A stretch of 64,000 nucleotides of DNA from Mycolicibacterium iranicum (lineage in GTDB: Bacteria > Actinomycetota > Actinomycetes > Mycobacteriales > Mycobacteriaceae): NCBI RefSeq assembly GCF_001650495.1, contig NZ_LWCS01000043.1:1-64000 (forward strand). Reading direction: 5' to 3'. Numbering within the stretch: the first letter of the stretch is position 1; every line of letters begins with the position of its first letter. The position numbers and the translations under genes are program-made. Below are positions 51,148 to 60,050 of this stretch, one piece after another. The notes under the pieces are model-generated. The model was not told the DNA's origin and did no database searches. It saw nothing but the letters and a program-made list of their open reading frames with translations.

Positions 51148-52170
51148 CTAGGCCACCTGCCCCTGCACGACGGGCAGCCCGGGATCGCTCGCGGCATCTA
51201 GCGGCGACGGCTCGGCACCGGCGGCGATCAGGTGAGCCGCGAACGACGCGATCATCGCCCCGTTGTCCGTGCACAACCGCGGCCTTGGAATCCGCAATGT
51301 CATGCCCGCCTCCTCACACCGCTGCGCCGCCAATTCCCTCAGCCGCGAGTTCGCCGCCACTCCCCCGGCGATCAGCAGCGTGGACACGCCGAGTTCCTTC
51401 GCAGCCCGCACCGCCTTCGCGGTGAGCACGTCGGCGACCGCCTCCTGGAAGCCGGCCGCCACATCGGCCTGCGACGCCTCCGGATGGCTCTCGACGTAGC
51501 GCGCCACGGCCGTCTTCAGGCCCGAGAAGCTGAAGGCATACGGGTCATCGCGCGGCCCCGTCATCCCTCGCGGAAACGTGATCGCCTGCGGATCGCCCTC
51601 GCGCGCGAGTTCGTCGAGCACCCGGCCGCCCGGATACCCCAGCCCCAGCAGACGCGCGATCTTGTCGTACGCCTCCCCCGCTGCGTCGTCGACCGTCGAC
51701 CCCAACTCGACGATCGGCTCCCCCAATGACCGCACATGCAGCAGGTTCGTATGCCCGCCCGAGACCAGCAGGCCGATACTCTCCGGCAACGGCCCATGGT
51801 CGAAGACATCGGCGGCCAGATGCCCACCGAGGTGGTTGACCGCGTAGAACGGCACCTGCCACGCCGCCGAATAGGCTTTCGCCGCAGCCACTCCGACCAG
51901 CAGCGCTCCCGCCAGACCCGGCCCGATCGTGGCCGCCACCACGTCGGGCTTCGCCACGCCCGCCGCCGCCAGTGCCCTGCGCATCGTGGGCCCCAGCGCC
52001 TCCAGGTGCGCCCGGGACGCGATCTCGGGGACGACGCCGCCGAACCTGGCGTGCTCGTCGACGCTGGAGGCGACCTCATCGGCCAGCAGCGTCACCGATC
52101 CATCGTCGCCGAGCTCGGCGATACCGACCCCGGTTTCGTCACAAGAACTCTCGATGGCCAGAATGATCAC
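51148..52170 (-). CDS. tsaD: tRNA threonylcarbamoyladenosine transferase TsaD
   Basis: A 340-residue Kae1/TsaD protein. It starts VIILAIESSCDETGVGI, with the metal-binding HLGGHLAADV and the nucleotide motifs VSGGHTNLLHVRSLG and LLIAGGVAANSRLRE. With TsaB and TsaE it makes t6A37 in ANN-reading tRNAs. The GTG at 52170 overlaps the rimI stop (GTGA), which fixes the start although the frame is open upstream. Confidence 0.97.
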   Translation of the reverse strand: MIILAIESSCDETGVGIAELGDDGSVTLLADEVASSVDEHARFGGVVPEIASRAHLEALGPTMRRALAAAGVAKPDVVAATIGPGLAGALLVGVAAAKAYSAAWQVPFYAVNHLGGHLAADVFDHGPLPESIGLLVSGGHTNLLHVRSLGEPIVELGSTVDDAAGEAYDKIARLLGLGYPGGRVLDELAREGDPQAITFPRGMTGPRDDPYAFSFSGLKTAVARYVESHPEASQADVAAGFQEAVADVLTAKAVRAAKELGVSTLLIAGGVAANSRLRELAAQRCEEAGMTLRIPRPRLCTDNGAMIASFAAHLIAAGAEPSPLDAASDPGLPVVQGQVA

Positions 52171-52619
52171 GGCAGCTCTCGTTTCATGGTGTAGGCGTCC
52201 GCTCCGCTCACACGGTAATACCGCTTGCGCACACCGATCTTGACGAATCCTTCGCTCTCGTACAGTCCGATCGCGGCGTCGTTGTCGGTACGAACCTCGA
52301 GGAAAATCGTTGCCCCGTCCGCGTATTCGAACAACCGATGCAGCATCTGTCGCCCGATACCCTGACCCTGAAAGGCGGGATCGACGCCGATCGTGTGGAT
52401 CTCGTACTCGAACGGCTTGAACCGGCCCAGCCGGGCGATCCCCGCGTAACCGACGAGTTTGTCGTCCACCCGCGCGCCCACATAACAGTTGTGCTTGGCC
52501 GCCAGCTCGGCGAGGAACGCGCGCTCCGGCCAAGGGTCATCCCCATCGAAGAGCTGCGCCTCCAGCTCAGCGCACCGTATTGCATCGGTCGGCTTCAGCG
52601 GGCCGTACTGGACAGTCAC
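52167..52619 (-). CDS. rimI: Ribosomal-protein-alanine N-acetyltransferase RimI
   Basis: A 150-residue GNAT acetyltransferase. The acetyl-CoA loop is PAFQGQGIGRQMLHRL, and substrate-binding LEVRTDNDAAIGLYESEGF follows. RimI acetylates N-terminal Ala of ribosomal protein S18, and the mycobacterial enzyme is broader. It overlaps tsaB and tsaD by 4 nt each in the same operon. Confidence 0.94.
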   Translation of the reverse strand: MTVQYGPLKPTDAIRCAELEAQLFDGDDPWPERAFLAELAAKHNCYVGARVDDKLVGYAGIARLGRFKPFEYEIHTIGVDPAFQGQGIGRQMLHRLFEYADGATIFLEVRTDNDAAIGLYESEGFVKIGVRKRYYRVSGADAYTMKRELP

Positions 52620-53263
52620 CGTGCTCGCCCGACAGTTGGTGCCGCCGACTGTGGCTTCGCGTCGGGTCTGCGCAGGTACAGCGGGATGAGCGGCGCAGGC
52701 TCAGAATCCCAATCAGCCACGGCCCCAACCAGTCCCGCCGCAGTCGGATACGCCGGCGCCAGCCGCGGAAGTTCGAAGAACGACACGTGGTCGGGAGACC
52801 CGGCGACGGCCTGGGCGCCCGCGGGCACATCGGCGGCGGCGTTCACGGCGGGGCCGTCGAACCGTACCCCGTCACGGTAGCGGGCCCAGTAGACCTCGCG
52901 GCGTCGTGCGTCGGTCACCACGAGCACGTCACCGGAGGTTCCCACGGCGATCGCGTCCAGACTGCACACCCCGTGCACCGGTCGGCCCAGGGCATGACCG
53001 AACGCCGCCGCCGTCGCCATCCCGACCCTCAAGCCGGTGAACGGCCCCGGGCCGCATCCCACGACCACGGCATCGAGCTGATCCGTCGACACCCCGGCCT
53101 CAGCAAGTGCACCGACGATGTTGGGCGTCAACTGTTCTGCGTGCGCCCGCGGATCGACGGTCACCTGTTCGGCCAACACCTCGACGACGGCGCCGTCGAT
53201 CCGCACCACGCCTGCGGTCACCGCGGGCGTCGCGGTGTCGACCGCCAGCACCAGCCTGCTCAT
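52616..53263 (-). CDS. tsaB: TsaB, t6A synthesis subunit
   Basis: A 215-residue ASKHA-fold protein starting MSRLVLAVDTATPAVTAGVV, with VVVGCGPGPFTGLRVGMATA, the characteristic TsaB motif. It dimerises with TsaD and stabilises it. The ATG overlaps the tsaE stop (ATGA). Confidence 0.95.
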   Translation of the reverse strand: MSRLVLAVDTATPAVTAGVVRIDGAVVEVLAEQVTVDPRAHAEQLTPNIVGALAEAGVSTDQLDAVVVGCGPGPFTGLRVGMATAAAFGHALGRPVHGVCSLDAIAVGTSGDVLVVTDARRREVYWARYRDGVRFDGPAVNAAADVPAGAQAVAGSPDHVSFFELPRLAPAYPTAAGLVGAVADWDSEPAPLIPLYLRRPDAKPQSAAPTVGRAR

Positions 53264-53739
53264 GGCCGGCTCCACGTCCACATGGCGGTTCGCGCGTCGC
53301 TGTCGGCGGATCGTTCCAGCCGGATGTCGAGGTGGCTCTCGGACAGCCGCTCGGCGAGACCCTCGCCCCACTCCACCACGACGACGGCGTCGTCGAGATC
53401 GGTGTCGAGGTCGAGGGAGTCCAGTTCCGCGAGAAGGTCCAGCGACCCCTGGTCGAGCAACCGGTACAGATCCACGTGCACCATCGCGGGCGCACCGTCC
53501 ACCCGTGGGCGGTGCACCCGGGCGAGCACGAACGTCGGCGAGATCACCGGACCCTCGACGTCCATCGCCTGCGCAATCCCCTTGGCGAGCACGGTCTTTC
53601 CGGCACCGAGCGGTCCGGAGAGCACCACGACGTCTCCGGCGCGAAGCTCGCGGCCCAGCGACGCGCCGAATGCAATGGTGTCCTCGGCGGTCAGCAGCTC
53701 AGCGGTACCCGAGGCCCGGGTTTCTCGAGGTTCAGCCAT
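53260..53739 (-). CDS. tsaE: TsaE, t6A synthesis ATPase
   Basis: A 159-residue P-loop ATPase with GPLGAGKTVLAKGIA, the switch VISPTFVLARVH and VHVDLYRLLD, and VVVVEWGEGLAERL. It drives turnover of the TsaB-TsaD complex. Its ATG overlaps the hydrolase stop by 8 nt. Confidence 0.95.
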   Translation of the reverse strand: MAEPRETRASGTAELLTAEDTIAFGASLGRELRAGDVVVLSGPLGAGKTVLAKGIAQAMDVEGPVISPTFVLARVHRPRVDGAPAMVHVDLYRLLDQGSLDLLAELDSLDLDTDLDDAVVVVEWGEGLAERLSESHLDIRLERSADSDARTAMWTWSRP

Positions 53740-54823
53740 GGGACCGCACCCGATCCCTGACCCGGCGGGTCAGCGCGACCAGCTTCGACGGTGTTGCCCG
53801 CTCGACAAGCCGCACCAGCGCGTCGTCGATCACCTCCGGTTGCTCGAGCTGCACGAGATGGCCTGCGCCGTCGACGATCACGAGCTCGGATTTCGCCAGC
53901 GCATCTGCCATCTCCTGCGAGTACTCCATCGGCGTGAGCAGGTCGCTGTCACCGCACGCCACCAGCGTCGGGATCTTGTTCAACGTCTCGAGTCCCGCCG
54001 TCTCGTCGTGTACCTCGAGGGCGTGCAGGAACTCCACCAGGGTGGCGATCGGAGTGTCGTGCATCATCCGCTCGGAGAACGCGACGACGCTGGGACTGAT
54101 CTTCTCGTCGCCGTAGGACGCCGCCCGCAGAATCGGGCCGATGATCGAGCGCACCGCGCCGCGGCCCCGGTGCACCGTCTTCGGCGCGTATCTGGCGGCG
54201 AACCGCACCGCCTCCAGCGCGGGATTCTTCAGGATCTCCCCCAGCGGGGACCGTGAAACGCCTTCTGCCGCCGAGGAAATCAGCGCAGCACCGACTATCC
54301 GGGTCGGATAGCGCTGTGGGAACTGTCTGGCATGGGACAGCACCGTCATGCCGCCCATCGAATGACCCACCAGCACCACGGGTCCGCGGGGTGCCATCAC
54401 CGCAAGGACGCTTTCGAGGTCTTGCCCGAGCTGTTCGACCGTGTACGTCTCGGGCGGCGCCTCCCCCGACTGCCCATGGCCGCGCTGGTCGTAGAACACC
54501 ATGCGCACCTGATCGCCCCACTGCTCGGTGAGCCGGGCGCGCTGAAAGTGGAACGAGCCCATCCGTAGGCAGAAGCCGTGCGCGAAGACGACCGTCAGGG
54601 GCGCACTCGCCGGCCCCACCTCCCGCGCCACGAGGGGCACGCCGTCCGGGGTCGTCACCACGCAGCCGCGGTCGGCGTCGAGCAGCTCGAAATCCTCGTC
54701 GCGGTAGGGATCCTCGTCGGTGAGGCGCCGCCGTAGCGACCGCGCGACCGTGACGCCCGCCGCCGAACCGACGGCAGCCACCCCCGCCGCTCCGGCGAGC
54801 CATCCCGCACCTGCGCGGCTCAT
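53732..54823 (-). CDS. Alpha/beta hydrolase, membrane-anchored
   Basis: A 363-residue alpha/beta hydrolase. A hydrophobic N-terminal segment (GWLAGAAGVAAVGSAAGVTV) is a probable membrane anchor. The oxyanion region is FAHGFCLRMGSF, the nucleophile is in VGHSMGGM, and the catalytic His is in DGAGHLVQLEQPE; an Asp in VACGDSDLLTP is in the expected place. The ATG at 54823 overlaps the alr stop (ATGA). It sits between alr and tsaE in the operon; substrate unknown. Confidence 0.88.
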   Translation of the reverse strand: MSRAGAGWLAGAAGVAAVGSAAGVTVARSLRRRLTDEDPYRDEDFELLDADRGCVVTTPDGVPLVAREVGPASAPLTVVFAHGFCLRMGSFHFQRARLTEQWGDQVRMVFYDQRGHGQSGEAPPETYTVEQLGQDLESVLAVMAPRGPVVLVGHSMGGMTVLSHARQFPQRYPTRIVGAALISSAAEGVSRSPLGEILKNPALEAVRFAARYAPKTVHRGRGAVRSIIGPILRAASYGDEKISPSVVAFSERMMHDTPIATLVEFLHALEVHDETAGLETLNKIPTLVACGDSDLLTPMEYSQEMADALAKSELVIVDGAGHLVQLEQPEVIDDALVRLVERATPSKLVALTRRVRDRVRSHG

Positions 54824-55941
54824 CGCGGGCCCCCGATGTATTTCCGGCCGATCCGTCGGCGCGGACTGGTCACCACCTCGTAGTTGATGGTGTCCAACAA
54901 TTCCGCCCACTCCTGTGCCGTCGGCTCGCCATTGCCACCCGGCCCGAACAGGATCGCGTCGTCACCCTCGGCGACGTCCACCGGGCCCGGCCCCAGGTCC
55001 ACCACGAACTGATCCATACACACCCGTCCCACATTGGGGTAGCGGCGGCCGTTGATCGCGACCTCGAACCGGTTGCTCAGCGCCCGGAAAACCCCGTCGG
55101 CGTATCCGGCGGGCACCAGCGCCAGCGTGGTGTCCCGCGGCGCGGTCCAGGTATGACCGTAGGACACCCCGTCGCCGGCTCGTACCGAACGGACATGTGC
55201 CACAGGGCATTTCACAGTCATTGCGGCTCGCAGCCCGAAGTCACCCAGCGACGGGATGGGCGTCTGGCCGTACACCGCGATGCCCGGGCGCACCATGTCG
55301 AAGGCCAGGTCCGGCCGGGTCAGCGCCGCCGGCGAATTGCTCAGGTGCACCACGTCAAAGCTGACGCCGACCGCGCCCGCCCGATCCACGAGATGCCTGA
55401 GCCTATCGGCCTGCTCGTCGTTGAACGGGTGGTCCGGTTCGTCGCCATGCGCGAGGTGCGACATCAGGCCGCGAACACGGACCGCGTCGCCGGCCCTCTG
55501 CAGGGCGGCCAGCACCGCGGGGTAGTCCTGCGGGCTGACACCGTTGCGGCTGAGCCCGGTGTCGGCCTTGACCGTCACGACCGCCGTCTGCCCGGTGCGT
55601 GTCGCCGCGTCGAGCACCTCGGTCACCTGACGCGGCGAGGCCACCGCCACCTCGATGCCGCACTGCAGCGCGGGCGCGAAGTCGGTGCCCGGCGCGTGCA
55701 GCCAGGCCAGTATCGGCTCGGTGACACCGTCACGCCGCAGCGCGAGCGCCTCGTCGATGGTCGCAACACCGAGCTCGGCGGCGCCCGCGGCTACGGCGGC
55801 GCGCGCCACCTGCGTGGCGCCGTGCCCGTAGCCGTCGGCCTTGACGACGACCATCACCGCCGCCGAACCGGCACGTTCGCGCAGGACACCCACGTTGTGG
55901 GCGATGGCGTCGAGGTCGATCACAGCGCTGGGCGTAGTCAT
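54820..55941 (-). CDS. alr: Alanine racemase
   Basis: A 373-residue alanine racemase. The PLP lysine is in VVVKADGYGHGA, the second catalytic Tyr is in GVSYGHTW, and VCMDQFVVDLGP closes the active site. It makes D-Ala for peptidoglycan and is the cycloserine target. Equivalent to Rv3423c. ATG 55941 is the first position where the conserved N-terminus begins (TTPSAVIDLDAIAHNV). Confidence 0.96.
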   Translation of the reverse strand: MTTPSAVIDLDAIAHNVGVLRERAGSAAVMVVVKADGYGHGATQVARAAVAAGAAELGVATIDEALALRRDGVTEPILAWLHAPGTDFAPALQCGIEVAVASPRQVTEVLDAATRTGQTAVVTVKADTGLSRNGVSPQDYPAVLAALQRAGDAVRVRGLMSHLAHGDEPDHPFNDEQADRLRHLVDRAGAVGVSFDVVHLSNSPAALTRPDLAFDMVRPGIAVYGQTPIPSLGDFGLRAAMTVKCPVAHVRSVRAGDGVSYGHTWTAPRDTTLALVPAGYADGVFRALSNRFEVAINGRRYPNVGRVCMDQFVVDLGPGPVDVAEGDDAILFGPGGNGEPTAQEWAELLDTINYEVVTSPRRRIGRKYIGGPR

Positions 55942-55967
55942 CGCCCTCGATTCTCCCAGGCCGGGGT

Positions 55968-57362
55968 TCAGTGGGCGAAATGCTCCTCGTCGGCGAAGCC
56001 GCCGATCCCCGCCTTGTCGAGCTTGCCCAGCACCTCGACCAGGTCGTCTCGCAGGGCGCGGGCCAGGTTCGCCGAGAAGCCCTCGCGCACCACGATGCGC
56101 AGCACAGCCACGTCGCTCGCGTTGTCGGGCATCGTGTACGCCGGCACCTGCCAGCCGTAGCTGCGCAGCAACGCCGAGACGTCGAACACGGTGTAGTCGG
56201 CGCCCCCGACGAGCTTGAAGGCGACCACAGGGATGGCGGAGCCGTCGGTGATGACGTCGAACACCGGCTTGTTGTTCGCCCCCGTCATCCCTGCCAGCTC
56301 GCGCGCGAGCCAGGTCGCAGTCTCCGACAAGCACTTCATCACCTGGGTATAGCCTTCGCGGCCCAGCCGCAGGAAGTTGTAGTACTGCCCCACCACCTGA
56401 TTTCCGGGACGCGAGAAGTTGAGCGTGAACGTCGGCATGTCCCCGCCCAGGTAGTTCACCCGGAACACCAGGTCCTCGGGCAGATGGTCCTTGTTGCGCC
56501 ACACCACGAACCCGATGCCCGGGTAGGTCAGGCCGTACTTGTGGCCGCTGACGTTGATCGATACCACCCGCGGCAACCGGAAGTCCCACACCAGCATCGG
56601 GTGCAGGAAGGGCACCACGAATCCGCCGCTCGCCGCGTCGACGTGCACGGGGATGTCGATTCCCTTGTCTTTCGCGAGGGTGTCCAGCGCGGCACAGATC
56701 TCGCCGATGGGCTCGAGCTCCCCGGTGAATGTCGTGCCGAGGATGCCGACCACGCCGATGGTGTCCTCGTCGACGGCGTCGAGCACCTGCTCAGGGGTGA
56801 TGACGTAGCGGCCCTCCTCCATCGGCAGATAGCGCGCCTCGACGTCGAAGTAGCGGCAGAACTTCTCCCACACCACCTGCACGTTGGAGCCCATGACGAG
56901 GTTCGGGGTGCGGCCCTTCCAGTTCTTCCCCACCTTCTCCCGCCAGCGCCACTTCAGCGCCAGGCCCGCCAGCATCACCGCCTCACTCGACCCCACGGTC
57001 GACACGCCGATCGCGGTGGACGGATCGTCGTCGCGGAGGTCTTCGGCGTGGAACAGGTCGGCCACCATGCACACGCACCGCTGCTCGATCGCGGCGGTCA
57101 CCGGGTACTCGTCCTTGTCGATCATGTTCTTGTCGAACGTCTCCGACATCAGCTGGCCCGCCTCCGGGTCCATCCACGTCGTGACGAACGTCGCCAGGTT
57201 CAGCCGGGAGCTGCCGTCGAGCATCAGCTCATCGTGGATGAACCGGTAGGTCTGTTCGGGTTCCATCGACTCGTCGGGCAGCCGGAGGGCCGGCACGGGC
57301 GACGTCGACATCCGTCCGCAGTAGGCGGGGGTCAGCGACGAGTGGTGCGAAATGTTGGGCAT
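55968..57362 (-). CDS. gadB: Glutamate decarboxylase
   Basis: A 464-residue PLP-dependent decarboxylase. The Schiff-base Lys is in INVSGHKYGLTYPG, with VHVDAASGGFVVPF before it and the family N-terminus RLPDESMEPEQTYRFIHDEL. It decarboxylates glutamate to GABA, contributing to acid resistance. Equivalent to Rv3432c. ATG 57362 lies 10 nt after the nnrD stop. Confidence 0.95.
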   Translation of the reverse strand: MPNISHHSSLTPAYCGRMSTSPVPALRLPDESMEPEQTYRFIHDELMLDGSSRLNLATFVTTWMDPEAGQLMSETFDKNMIDKDEYPVTAAIEQRCVCMVADLFHAEDLRDDDPSTAIGVSTVGSSEAVMLAGLALKWRWREKVGKNWKGRTPNLVMGSNVQVVWEKFCRYFDVEARYLPMEEGRYVITPEQVLDAVDEDTIGVVGILGTTFTGELEPIGEICAALDTLAKDKGIDIPVHVDAASGGFVVPFLHPMLVWDFRLPRVVSINVSGHKYGLTYPGIGFVVWRNKDHLPEDLVFRVNYLGGDMPTFTLNFSRPGNQVVGQYYNFLRLGREGYTQVMKCLSETATWLARELAGMTGANNKPVFDVITDGSAIPVVAFKLVGGADYTVFDVSALLRSYGWQVPAYTMPDNASDVAVLRIVVREGFSANLARALRDDLVEVLGKLDKAGIGGFADEEHFAH

Positions 57363-57372
57363 GGGCTCATTT

Positions 57373-58788
57373 CTAGAGGATGGAAGCCAATGCCGCCCGT
57401 AGATGCGCGAGGATGCGCGACGCGGATGTCGGTGCGGGTGCCGGGCCGGGGTCACCGGCGGACAGATCCGCGGCGCGCGCGTGGACGTAGGCGGCGGCCG
57501 CCGCGGCCTCACCAGGCGGGAGTCCCGCGGCGAGCAGGGCGCCGATGACGCCGGAGAGCACGTCGCCGGAGCCTGCCGTGGCGGCCCACGAGTTGCCGGC
57601 GGCGTTGAGATGGACCGGACCTGCGCCGGGCTCCGCGACGACGGTGACGTTGCCCTTCAACAGCACGGTGACGCCGAGCTCGTCGGCGAGCCTGCGGGTG
57701 TCTGCGATACGGTCATCTCCCGGCGCAGAGCCTGCCAGGCGTTTGAACTCTCCCGCATGGGGTGTCAGCACCGTGGGGGCCTGGCGTCCCGCAACGAGTT
57801 CGGGGTGCGCGGACAGGATTGTCAGGGCGTCGGCGTCGACGATGACCGGGAGGTCCGTCTCGAGCGCGAACACCAGCGCCGCCGCGGCGCTCTCGTCGGT
57901 GCCGAGTCCCGGGCCGATGACCCATGCCTGTACCCTGCCCGCAGTCGCGTGGCTGGATGTGGCGATGACCTCCGGCCAGTGCGAAACCACCTCAGCCGCA
58001 GCGGTTCCCGCGTAACGCACCATGCCGGAGGTGGCGGCGACGGCGGCCCCGGTGCACAGGATGGCCGCGCCGGGGTAGGTCGCAGAGCCTGCCATCACGC
58101 CGGTGACACCCTGGGTGTACTTGTCGTCCTCGGGACCCGGCACCGGCCAGCGGTCGGCGACGTCGACGGCGTCGAAGGCACGGATCTCGCTGGGTGCGAG
58201 GTCGAGGCCGATGTCGACGAGTTCGACGCGGCCACAGTCCGCCAGCGCATGGACGGGCTTGAGCCCGCCGAACGTGACGGTCACGGCGGGCCGAACGTGC
58301 GGTCCTTCTGCGGCGCCGGTCTGGACGTCGACTCCGCTGGGCAGATCGACCGCGACGACGGGGACGCCGAGGCTTTCGGCAGACTCGAACACCGCCGCCG
58401 CGTCCGGCCGCAGCGGCCCGGATCCTGAAATACCGACAACGCCGTCGATCACCAGATCCGTTGAGCTCGGCACAGTTTCGACGATTCGGCCACCGGCGCG
58501 CAGGAACGCGCGCAACCCGGCTCGGTGAACCTTCTCCGGCTTGAGCAGGATGGCCACGGCGCGAGCGCCGCGCCGCCGCAGAAACGTTGCCGCCCACAAT
58601 GCGTCGCCGCCGTTGTCGCCGGAGCCGACCACCGCACAAACAGTCTTGCCGGAGACCGACCCGAGCTCGCGGGCGGTCGCGGTGGCAAGTCCGAAGGCCG
58701 CGCGCCGCATCAGCTTTCCCTCCGGAAGCGACGCGAGCAACGGCGCTTCCGCATCGCGGATCGCGTCGGCGCTGTAGAAGTACCGCAT
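57373..58788 (-). CDS. nnrD: Bifunctional NAD(P)HX epimerase/dehydratase
   Basis: A 471-residue repair enzyme. The N-terminal YjeF/epimerase domain has VVGSGDNGGDALWAA and DLPSGVDVQTG. The C-terminal ADP-dependent dehydratase domain, about residues 210-470, has GLGTDESAAAALV, LTPHAGEFKRL and WAATAGSGDVLSGVIG. It recovers NAD(P)H from hydrated forms. ATG 58788 begins MRYFYSADAIRDAE, the usual N-terminus. It is divergent from a SnoaL-like gene across an inverted repeat. Confidence 0.94.
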   Translation of the reverse strand: MRYFYSADAIRDAEAPLLASLPEGKLMRRAAFGLATATARELGSVSGKTVCAVVGSGDNGGDALWAATFLRRRGARAVAILLKPEKVHRAGLRAFLRAGGRIVETVPSSTDLVIDGVVGISGSGPLRPDAAAVFESAESLGVPVVAVDLPSGVDVQTGAAEGPHVRPAVTVTFGGLKPVHALADCGRVELVDIGLDLAPSEIRAFDAVDVADRWPVPGPEDDKYTQGVTGVMAGSATYPGAAILCTGAAVAATSGMVRYAGTAAAEVVSHWPEVIATSSHATAGRVQAWVIGPGLGTDESAAAALVFALETDLPVIVDADALTILSAHPELVAGRQAPTVLTPHAGEFKRLAGSAPGDDRIADTRRLADELGVTVLLKGNVTVVAEPGAGPVHLNAAGNSWAATAGSGDVLSGVIGALLAAGLPPGEAAAAAAYVHARAADLSAGDPGPAPAPTSASRILAHLRAALASIL

Positions 58789-58791
58789 AGG

Positions 58792-58808
58792 ACCCACGGT
58801 ACGTGGGT
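58792..58808. promoter_or_regulatory. Inverted repeat between nnrD and the SnoaL-like gene
   Basis: ACCCAC-GGTAC-GTGGGT, with perfect 6-bp arms, lies in the 31-bp space between two divergent start codons. Its position suggests a shared operator. Confidence 0.35.
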
Positions 58809-58819
58809 ACCTGCTCTCC

Positions 58820-59185
58820 ATGACCGTCATCGACGACCTCCTCGAGCTCGAACATGCCGGCTGGAGATCCCTGTGCGACGGCAGCGGCGACGAGTTCTAC
58901 GGCAGCCTGATGACCGACGATGCCGTGATGGTCTTGGCCAACGGCATGGTGATGGACCGACCGACGGTCACCTCGACGCTCGGCCAGTCACCGCCGTGGG
59001 CACGCTACGAGATCACCGACGTCCGACTGGTGGAGATCGCGGACGACGCCGCCGCGCTCGTCTATACGGGCTCAGGGTGGCGTGACGGCGCCGACGAACC
59101 CTTCGTCGGCGCGATGTCGTCGGTCTATCGCCGCACCACCGACGGCTGGAGGCTCGCGCTGTATCAGCAGTCCGCGAAAAGCTGA
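58820..59185 (+). CDS. DUF4440/SnoaL-like NTF2-fold protein
   Basis: A 121-residue NTF2-fold protein: MTVIDDLLELEHAGWRSLCD, FYGSLMTDDAVMVLANG, and VYRRTTDGWRLALYQQS at the end. DUF4440 proteins include small isomerases and ligand-binding proteins; no specific role can be assigned. The stop abuts the convergent STAS gene stop. Confidence 0.82.
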   Translation: MTVIDDLLELEHAGWRSLCDGSGDEFYGSLMTDDAVMVLANGMVMDRPTVTSTLGQSPPWARYEITDVRLVEIADDAAALVYTGSGWRDGADEPFVGAMSSVYRRTTDGWRLALYQQSAKS

Positions 59186-59557
59186 CTAGACCCGCTGTCC
59201 GTGTCTGGCCTCTGCCAGCGTGGGATAGAGATCGATCACCTCGTCGATGCGCATCATGCGCAGAACCCGACTCGTGGCGGGGCCATCGGCAACGACGCGC
59301 AACGAGATACCGCCGCGCTCGGTGAGGCGGTGGGTCTCCACAAGCAATGAGATCCCGGCCGACGACAAGAAGCTGACATCGGTGATATCGACGATCAACA
59401 CCGATGGCGAACTGGCAAAAGCCACGTCGAGATGGGTTCCCAGAGTGGGTGCGGTCAGGACATCGAGGTCGCCGCAAACGTGCAACACCAAGAGGTCCTC
59501 ATCAAGGCGCGGCGTGACAGTGAATCTGCCACTACGCGCCTGTCCAGCCGAAATCAT
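59186..59557 (-). CDS. STAS-domain anti-sigma factor antagonist
   Basis: A 123-residue STAS protein: FTVTPRLDEDLLVLHVCGDL, then VLIVDITDVSFLSSAGISLL. The switch serines in FLSSAG are of the phosphorylatable type. Such proteins free sigma factors (SigF-type) from their anti-sigma kinase. ATG 59557 is preferred over the GTG at 59593 because the homologous domain begins there. It stands alone, with no adjacent kinase gene. Confidence 0.85.
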   Translation of the reverse strand: MISAGQARSGRFTVTPRLDEDLLVLHVCGDLDVLTAPTLGTHLDVAFASSPSVLIVDITDVSFLSSAGISLLVETHRLTERGGISLRVVADGPATSRVLRMMRIDEVIDLYPTLAEARHGQRV

Positions 59558-59709
59558 CGCCAACCCCCGGGGTGGTCTCAGGCAGCAAGGCACAACACGT
59601 GCAAAAACCTGGTCCCGCTGCTGGAACCCTGCGTTTACAGCCGCTCAGGCGGCCGTCGCTGCACAACGGTTCATTTCACTATTTATCGTTTGCGAAACCA
59701 TAAGCGTTA

Positions 59710-60049
59710 TCAATCCGGTGAAAATTCCGACCAGAAGATCCCCGCACCTGCACCGATCTCGTCCGAAAACTTGCCGCTGATCGCAGGTGACGCGTCCTGC
59801 CACAACTCGACCTGCCCATGCGCCAACAACTTCCGGGCCATCTCAGCCGCCCGTCGCGCATCATGCATCACCCTGCGCCCCGCCAGCAACACCAGTACCG
59901 GGACGTCGAGTGAACGCAACCATCCTCGGCGCCGAAACTCGTTGGCACGTCCATGGTGTCGAGATGAGCGGCAGCTCAGGCAGACATTGTCGGTAGGCCG
60001 CGACGAAGCGTGCACCCGCCGCCTCGTCGCGGAGGTGACCGATCGGCAC
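59710..60049 (-). pseudogene. Alpha/beta hydrolase remnant, frameshifted and truncated
   Basis: A decayed 3' part of an alpha/beta hydrolase directly after glmS. One frame gives HLRDEAAGARFVAAYRQC then LPELPLISTPW. A different frame gives FRRRGWLRSLDVPVLVLLAG then RRVMHDARRAAEMARKLL and HGQVELWQDASPAISG, ending at a stop at 59710-59712. The second part is the usual hydrolase C-terminus, with Ala-Ser-Pro-Ala in place of the Ala-Ser-His catalytic motif, so the catalytic His is lost as well. The 5' two thirds are absent. Together with the leader of the STAS gene this explains the gene-free stretch 59558-60050. Confidence 0.55.
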
Positions 60050-60050
60050 G

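Noticed and set aside
51148..52533. A 461-codon tsaD starting at 52533
   Set aside because: The upstream part is inside rimI in another frame; the GTGA overlap at 52170 and TsaD homology fix the start.
54820..56589. A much longer alr reading frame starting at 56589
   Set aside because: The extra 216 codons lie inside gadB in another frame; homology begins at ATG 55941.
55971..57548. A 525-codon open frame opposite gadB
   Set aside because: Antisense shadow; the translation is a His/Arg/Val-rich string unrelated to any fold.
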